A DNA stretch of 64,000 bases from Desulfotalea sp. Its GTDB lineage: Bacteria; Desulfobacterota; Desulfobulbia; Desulfobulbales; Desulfocapsaceae. Made by a program: the position numbers and the translations under genes. Where the stretch lies: NCBI GenBank assembly GCA_002733995.1, contig NVXR01000004.1, forward strand, positions 62,001 to 126,000, given 5' to 3'. Under the pieces are notes generated by a model that worked only from the letters and a program-made list of their open reading frames with translations, did no database searches and had not been told where the DNA came from. Below, piece by piece: positions 59,798 to 64,000 of this stretch (position 1 is the first letter of the stretch; each line of letters begins with the position of its first letter).

Positions 59798-61636
59798 ATG
59801 GATAGTGCAACGTCCCTCTCAGCAGAGGAGATTCAGCAGGATAGTTCTCAACGATGGCAGTTATTTATAGATGCCGAAAATGAGGAAGACTATTTTCAAA
59901 ACTGGCTCTCCCTGCAGTGTGATCTCGTTGGTACTGCTCTTCAGGGTGTCTTGGTCGTGGGCAACAGTGAAAATCAGTTCACCCCGGCTGCTGTTTGGTC
60001 CGCATCAACGGTGGCAACCGAGCGGCTTTCTGCTGTTGTGGAACGGGTGTTGGCTGAACAAATTGGTTTGCTTGTTGAACTGAATGATGGGGACCTTTAT
60101 GCTGCCGCCTATCCGGTTATTATCGACGACAAACTTTTCGGGGTCATAGCTCTTGAGATTCAGGCTGAATCACCCCAGGAACTGCAGCTAGCGATGCGCC
60201 AACTGCAATGGGGGACATCGTGGCTTGAGTTGTTGGTTCGTCGCAATCAGCTAGAAGATGACAGGGCCTTGCAGCAACGGCTGAAATCCGCAGTCGATCT
60301 GCTAGGCGTTACTCTTGGAGAAGCCAGCTTTGTTGGTGCGTCGCTGGTCTTTGTTACTGAACTGGCGGCCGCATGTGATTGCGAGCGGGTTAGTTTTGGC
60401 TATCGACGGGGGAGTAAAATTCAGCTCGAAGCGGTTTCGCACAGCGCTGAATTCAGTAAGAAGATGAACCTGACCCGTGCCATCGAGCGGGTGATGGACG
60501 AAGCTATTTTACAACGCTCAGAGGTTACCTATCCTGAGTCAGAAGGTGACCTTCTTATAACCAGAGAGCATGAAGCTCTTTCCCGTCAGCAGGCAATGGC
60601 CTCGGTGGCTACCTTCCCGCTATTTCACGACGACAGGTACTATGGCGCGCTCACTTGCGAGCGGGGGGCTAATAAGCCGTTTTCCACAAGGGACGTTGAG
60701 TTCATCAGGGCTGTGGTCACCCTTGCGGGGCCTGTTCTGGAGTCTAGATATAAAAATGATCTTAGCCTTAGTGTGGTGCTATGGAAGGGCTTAGTCAGTC
60801 AATTTAAGGCTATCTTCGGTCCCCAGCATCTCGCTAAAAAAATGGTAGTTCTTGTCCTTGCTGCTGCCATTGGCCTGTTTTATAACTCCCACGGTGAATA
60901 CCGGCTTAAAGCAGATGCGAAGCTTGAGGGCGCGATTCGTAGGGCGGTGGTGGTGCCTTTTGCAGGCTATTTGGATAAGGCCCCTGTTGCTGCTGGGGAT
61001 CTGGTTGAAGAGGGGGAACTCCTTTGTTCTCTCGAAGATCGTGATCTACGGCTTGGGAGACTGGCAAAACTTAGTAAATACCGGCAGATGAAACGGCAGT
61101 ATCAGGAGTCTGTTGCCAAACATGACCGGGCACAAGCGGTGATTATTCGCGCCAAGATGGAGCAGTCCCAGGCGGAGCTTGAACTTCTGGAGATAAAGCT
61201 TGAACGAACGAAGCTGACGGCACCTTTTGCCGGACTTTTGGTAAGTGGTGACCTGAGTCAACGTCTTGGCAGTGCGGTGGAGCAGGGGGAGATCCTGTTT
61301 GAGCTGACGCCTCTGGATGCCTACCGCATTATTCTCAAGGTTGATGAAAGGCGAATTGGTGATGTTATGCCGGGGCAGAGTGGTACGCTTGTCCTCTCGT
61401 CACTTCCCCAAGAGAAGTTCAGTTTTGTTGTAAAAAAACTTACCCCCATAGCTCGGGCAGATGAAGGGCGAAACTATTTCAAGGTAGAGGCGGCGTTGAC
61501 AGAACTCAATGAAAAGCTGCGACCGGGGATGGAAGGAGTCGCCAAGATTGATATCGATTCGAGGCGGCTGGTGTCTATCTGGACTCGGGATTTCCGTGAA
61601 TGGCTCCGTCTGTCTATTTGGGCTTGGTTTCCCTGA
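59798..61636 (+). CDS. GAF domain-HlyD fusion: membrane-fusion adaptor with cytoplasmic sensor
   Basis: 612 residues. The ~345-residue N-terminal part has no signal peptide and should be cytoplasmic; it contains a GAF domain at ~165-315 (LVFVTELAAACDCERVSFGYRRG, MASVATFPLFHDDRYYGALTCERG, FIRAVVTLAGPVLESRYKN) and a second, weaker GAF-like region at ~15-145. One TM segment (348-363) follows, then a periplasmic HlyD-type adaptor: lipoyl half-motif VVVPFAGYLDKAPVAAGDLVEEGELLCSLED, a short coiled coil (~420-475), the second half LTAPFAGLLVSGDLSQRLG and beta-barrel domains. ATG start; preceded by the DUF3467 terminator. Separate transcript, shared with the M50 gene. Confidence 0.85.
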   Translation: MDSATSLSAEEIQQDSSQRWQLFIDAENEEDYFQNWLSLQCDLVGTALQGVLVVGNSENQFTPAAVWSASTVATERLSAVVERVLAEQIGLLVELNDGDLYAAAYPVIIDDKLFGVIALEIQAESPQELQLAMRQLQWGTSWLELLVRRNQLEDDRALQQRLKSAVDLLGVTLGEASFVGASLVFVTELAAACDCERVSFGYRRGSKIQLEAVSHSAEFSKKMNLTRAIERVMDEAILQRSEVTYPESEGDLLITREHEALSRQQAMASVATFPLFHDDRYYGALTCERGANKPFSTRDVEFIRAVVTLAGPVLESRYKNDLSLSVVLWKGLVSQFKAIFGPQHLAKKMVVLVLAAAIGLFYNSHGEYRLKADAKLEGAIRRAVVVPFAGYLDKAPVAAGDLVEEGELLCSLEDRDLRLGRLAKLSKYRQMKRQYQESVAKHDRAQAVIIRAKMEQSQAELELLEIKLERTKLTAPFAGLLVSGDLSQRLGSAVEQGEILFELTPLDAYRIILKVDERRIGDVMPGQSGTLVLSSLPQEKFSFVVKKLTPIARADEGRNYFKVEAALTELNEKLRPGMEGVAKIDIDSRRLVSIWTRDFREWLRLSIWAWFP

Positions 61637-61708
61637 TATGCTGGTGTTAGACTCGATTATAGCAATGGTCCAGATCTTTGGCCTGGCACGACTTGGTAGG
61701 AGAACGAG

Positions 61709-63853
61709 ATGAGCGAATCCCTTTTCAGTCGTTCCTGGTACCGGGTCGCGCCACTCAAGCCGCGATTGCGAAGCCATGTGCAGATGTATAAACATATGTA
61801 CCGTGGGGAAGACTGGTATGTGATTCAGGACCGGTTTACCGGCCGGCATCATCGTTTTTCTGCGGAGGCTTACCAGATCATAGGTTTTATGGATGGTGAA
61901 CGTACCCTTGGTGCTATCTGGGACCAGGCGTGCAAAAATATGGGCGATCATATGCCAACCCAAGACGAGGTCATCGGCTTGCTCGCCCAGTTGTATCGGT
62001 CGGACCTGCTGCACTCCTCGGCCCTTGCCAATATCGCAGATCTTGAACAGAGAAAAACAAGCGGTAAGCGAAAACGCCTCCTTGCCTCGGTACGCTCACC
62101 CATGTCTATGCGCCTGCCGCTGCTGGATCCGGACCGTTTTTTAAGCAAAAGTATGTCGATAGTTCGCCACTTTATGGGGGTACCGGCACTGCTTGTGTGG
62201 ATTTTTACCGTCTTTATTGCATCTGTACTTGCGGTAATGCACTGGCCTGACCTTGCCAACAACTTTACTGATCAGGTGCTGGCACTAGAGAATATTTTTC
62301 TTGTCACTCTTATTTACCCGGTAATCAAGGTGCTGCATGAGTTTGGGCATGCCTATATGGTGAAAAAATGGGGTGGGGAGGTGCATGAGATGGGTGTTAT
62401 TTTCCTCGTCTTTATGCCGATACCATATGTGGAAGCCTCATCTTCACTGGCCTTTGAAGAAAAATATAAGCGTATGTTTGTTGGTGCCGCTGGAATTCTC
62501 ATCGAACTGTTTATTGCTTCAATTGCCTTGTTCGTGTGGCTTAGTGTAGAACCTGGGCCAATACGCATGGCTGCATTTAATATTATGCTCATTGCCGGTG
62601 TTTCTACCTTGTTGTTCAACGGTAATCCGCTGCTCCGATTCGATGCCTATTATGTGTTGGCCGACTTTTTAGAAATTCCTAATCTTGGCCAGAAGTCCAG
62701 TCGCTATCTCGGTTATCTCTGCCAGCGTTATCTTCTTGGTATACGGGGGCTTGATCCGCTTACAACCACAGTGGGAGAATCCTTCTGGTTATTTGCCTAT
62801 GGCATTGTCTCGTTTTTTTACCGGATTTTTATTTCTTTTCGTATCATCTTGTTTGTTGCGGGTAAATTCTTCTTTGTCGGACTGGTTCTCGCACTCTGGG
62901 CCGCGGTGGGCATGATTGTCATGCCCATTTCCAAAATGGTTGTTTTTGCAGTGAAAAATCATAAAATGAAAAGCAAAAGGCTACGTTTATTTCTCGTCAT
63001 TATTCTGCCGATACTCTTGTTCTTAGGCACTGTGCTGTTTTACCCTCTACCTTCCTACACCGTCTGCGAAGGGGTGACGTGGCTTCCTGATGAATCAAGC
63101 TTACACGCGACGTCTTCTGGTTTTGTTAAGGAGATTTTAGTTGATAGCGGGGCTTGGGTAACGGCTGGCACGCCATTGATTCGGTTTAGCAATGACGAAC
63201 TGGTGATGCAGAAGCGATTGATTAAGGCCAAAAGAGACGAGTTTCTGGCCAAGTACGACCTGAGCAGGCAGAGAGATATTAATGAGGCGATGTTGTTCAA
63301 AGAGGCCCTGATTCAGGTCGAGGCTGAGTTGGTCGAGGCTCGGCAACGGGTCGATGAGTTGATCTTGAGTGCCTCCGATGACGGGTTCTTTATTCTTGAG
63401 CAGTCCGAGGACATTAGGGGCAGGTACTACCGTCGTGGTGCAAATCTTGGCTATATTCTCGATCCCGAAAAACTCTACCTGCGGGTGGTGGTGCCCCAGG
63501 CGGATATTGAAAATGTTCGCAGTGATACTGTAGATATTGAGGTACGTCTTGCCGGAGATCTCAATGCTGTATCTCCTGCTGAAGTCGTCAGGGAAATTCC
63601 TGCTGGAAGCAGGGAATTGCCAAGCCTTGCTCTGAGTACGCTAGGAGGTGGCCCCTTTGGTCTTGATCCCCGGGAAAAGCAGCGTCCAATGGTGCTTGAA
63701 AATCTGTTTCAGTTTGAGGTTCATGTGGATCAACCGCTACAGGCACATGTGCAGGAGCGCGCCTACGTCCGGTTTGAACACAGTCCTGAACCAATATCGA
63801 GGCGATGGTATCGGTCTTTTCGACGCTTGCTACTCAGCCATTTTGGCTTCTAA
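61709..63853 (+). CDS. M50 metalloprotease-HlyD fusion with PqqD-like N-terminus
   Basis: 714 residues. Residues ~20-110 resemble a PqqD/winged-helix recognition domain (YVIQDRFTGRHHRFSAEAYQIIGFMDG). A membrane part of several TM helices carries the site-2-protease HExxH motif in VLHEFGHAYMVKKWGG (H210, E211, H214) and the second metal-ligand motif NGNPLLRFDAYY (D312). After the last TM (~430-450) comes a periplasmic HlyD-like arm: lipoyl-type LHATSSGFVKEILVDSGAWVTAG, a coiled coil (~505-560) and a beta-barrel with PQADIENVR. Both zinc motifs are intact. Related M50-HlyD proteins occur beside bacteriocin and peptide exporters. Starts 72 bp after the GAF-HlyD gene with GGAG before the ATG. Confidence 0.87.
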   Translation: MSESLFSRSWYRVAPLKPRLRSHVQMYKHMYRGEDWYVIQDRFTGRHHRFSAEAYQIIGFMDGERTLGAIWDQACKNMGDHMPTQDEVIGLLAQLYRSDLLHSSALANIADLEQRKTSGKRKRLLASVRSPMSMRLPLLDPDRFLSKSMSIVRHFMGVPALLVWIFTVFIASVLAVMHWPDLANNFTDQVLALENIFLVTLIYPVIKVLHEFGHAYMVKKWGGEVHEMGVIFLVFMPIPYVEASSSLAFEEKYKRMFVGAAGILIELFIASIALFVWLSVEPGPIRMAAFNIMLIAGVSTLLFNGNPLLRFDAYYVLADFLEIPNLGQKSSRYLGYLCQRYLLGIRGLDPLTTTVGESFWLFAYGIVSFFYRIFISFRIILFVAGKFFFVGLVLALWAAVGMIVMPISKMVVFAVKNHKMKSKRLRLFLVIILPILLFLGTVLFYPLPSYTVCEGVTWLPDESSLHATSSGFVKEILVDSGAWVTAGTPLIRFSNDELVMQKRLIKAKRDEFLAKYDLSRQRDINEAMLFKEALIQVEAELVEARQRVDELILSASDDGFFILEQSEDIRGRYYRRGANLGYILDPEKLYLRVVVPQADIENVRSDTVDIEVRLAGDLNAVSPAEVVREIPAGSRELPSLALSTLGGGPFGLDPREKQRPMVLENLFQFEVHVDQPLQAHVQERAYVRFEHSPEPISRRWYRSFRRLLLSHFGF

Positions 63854-63855
63854 CT

Positions 63856-64000
63856 ATGAAAACGCCATTTAGTACACCTATGCCGCCGGTATGTCACGAT
63901 CAGCGGGTGGAAAAAACAGATCGAATTAATAGCAGGTTTGAAGAATTTTCCCATCAGCTGTCCGGTCGGTTGTGTCGGGTCTTTTCTGGCAGAAGGTCGA
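63856..64000 (+). CDS. Start of an unidentified gene (runs off window)
   Basis: The first 48 codons of a frame that begins two bases after the M50 gene's stop (TAA CT ATG). The N-terminus is polar and basic (residues like RINSRFEEFSHQLSGRLCRVFSGRRS) with no signal peptide and no TM helix in view, so a cytoplasmic protein is likely. Tight spacing implies translational coupling with the M50 gene. Too little is present to name a family. An ATPase that powers export would fit the locus. Confidence 0.6.
   Translation, partial: MKTPFSTPMPPVCHDQRVEKTDRINSRFEEFSHQLSGRLCRVFSGRRS

Overview
The window reads as a chromosomal segment of a Gram-negative, probably marine sulfate-reducer-type bacterium (Desulfobacterota, perhaps Desulfobulbales). 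This is inferred from the gene orders rpsF-rpsR-DUF2232-rplI and rplU-rpmA-obgE-proB-proA-nadD, from LPS-export and outer-membrane genes, and from a small AP2-domain protein. No 16S rRNA or other marker is present to fix the taxon.

Layout. (1) 1-5136, minus strand: the start of leuS, dnaB, then the ribosomal operon rpsF-rpsR-DUF2232-rplI with a clear promoter and terminator, then mazG. (2) 5454-13312, plus strand: an AP2-domain protein, rplU-rpmA, obgE, proB, proA, nadD (overlapping proA), a CheB-like regulator with a degenerate active site, and ung. (3) 13424-20228, mostly minus: nnr, an LptF permease with an extra zinc domain, an LytM/M23 peptidase and RNase G, with a 55-residue zinc-ribbon gene on the other strand. 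(4) 20365-22918, plus: a GT2 glycosyltransferase, a spore-photoproduct-lyase-like radical SAM enzyme and ssb. (5) 23003-27794: an accessory region, all minus strand. It holds a truncated hydrolase, an MFS transporter, an MliC-like lipoprotein, a PD-(D/E)XK-like protein fused to an IS66 transposase N-terminus, IS66 debris and an IS3-family element. Two good integron attC-like sites separate the MFS, MliC and nuclease genes, so this looks like a fragment of a gene-cassette array with no integrase in view.

(6) 28436 to the end, plus strand: a secretion locus built around one uninterrupted 28.8-kb gene encoding a 9596-residue repetitive surface protein. The protein has an N-terminal LEPR-xLL motif, DUF4347, RTX-like Ca2+-binding blocks, thousands of residues of Gly/Ala/Val-rich beta repeats with a four-fold ~370-residue super-repeat, Calx-beta-like domains and a C-terminal RTX block. 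Around it lie a TolC-family outer-membrane protein, a DUF3467 protein, a GAF-HlyD fusion adaptor and an M50 metalloprotease-HlyD fusion. A further gene starts at the window edge.

The interesting system is this last locus. It has the TolC and HlyD-like parts of a type I secretion machine, but no ABC transporter is encoded within the window. In its place is a membrane-embedded M50 protease with a PqqD-like N-terminus and a periplasmic adaptor arm, paired with an adaptor that carries a cytoplasmic GAF sensor. The working hypothesis is a dedicated export and processing machine for LEPR-xLL giant proteins, with the energising ATPase perhaps encoded just beyond base 64000.
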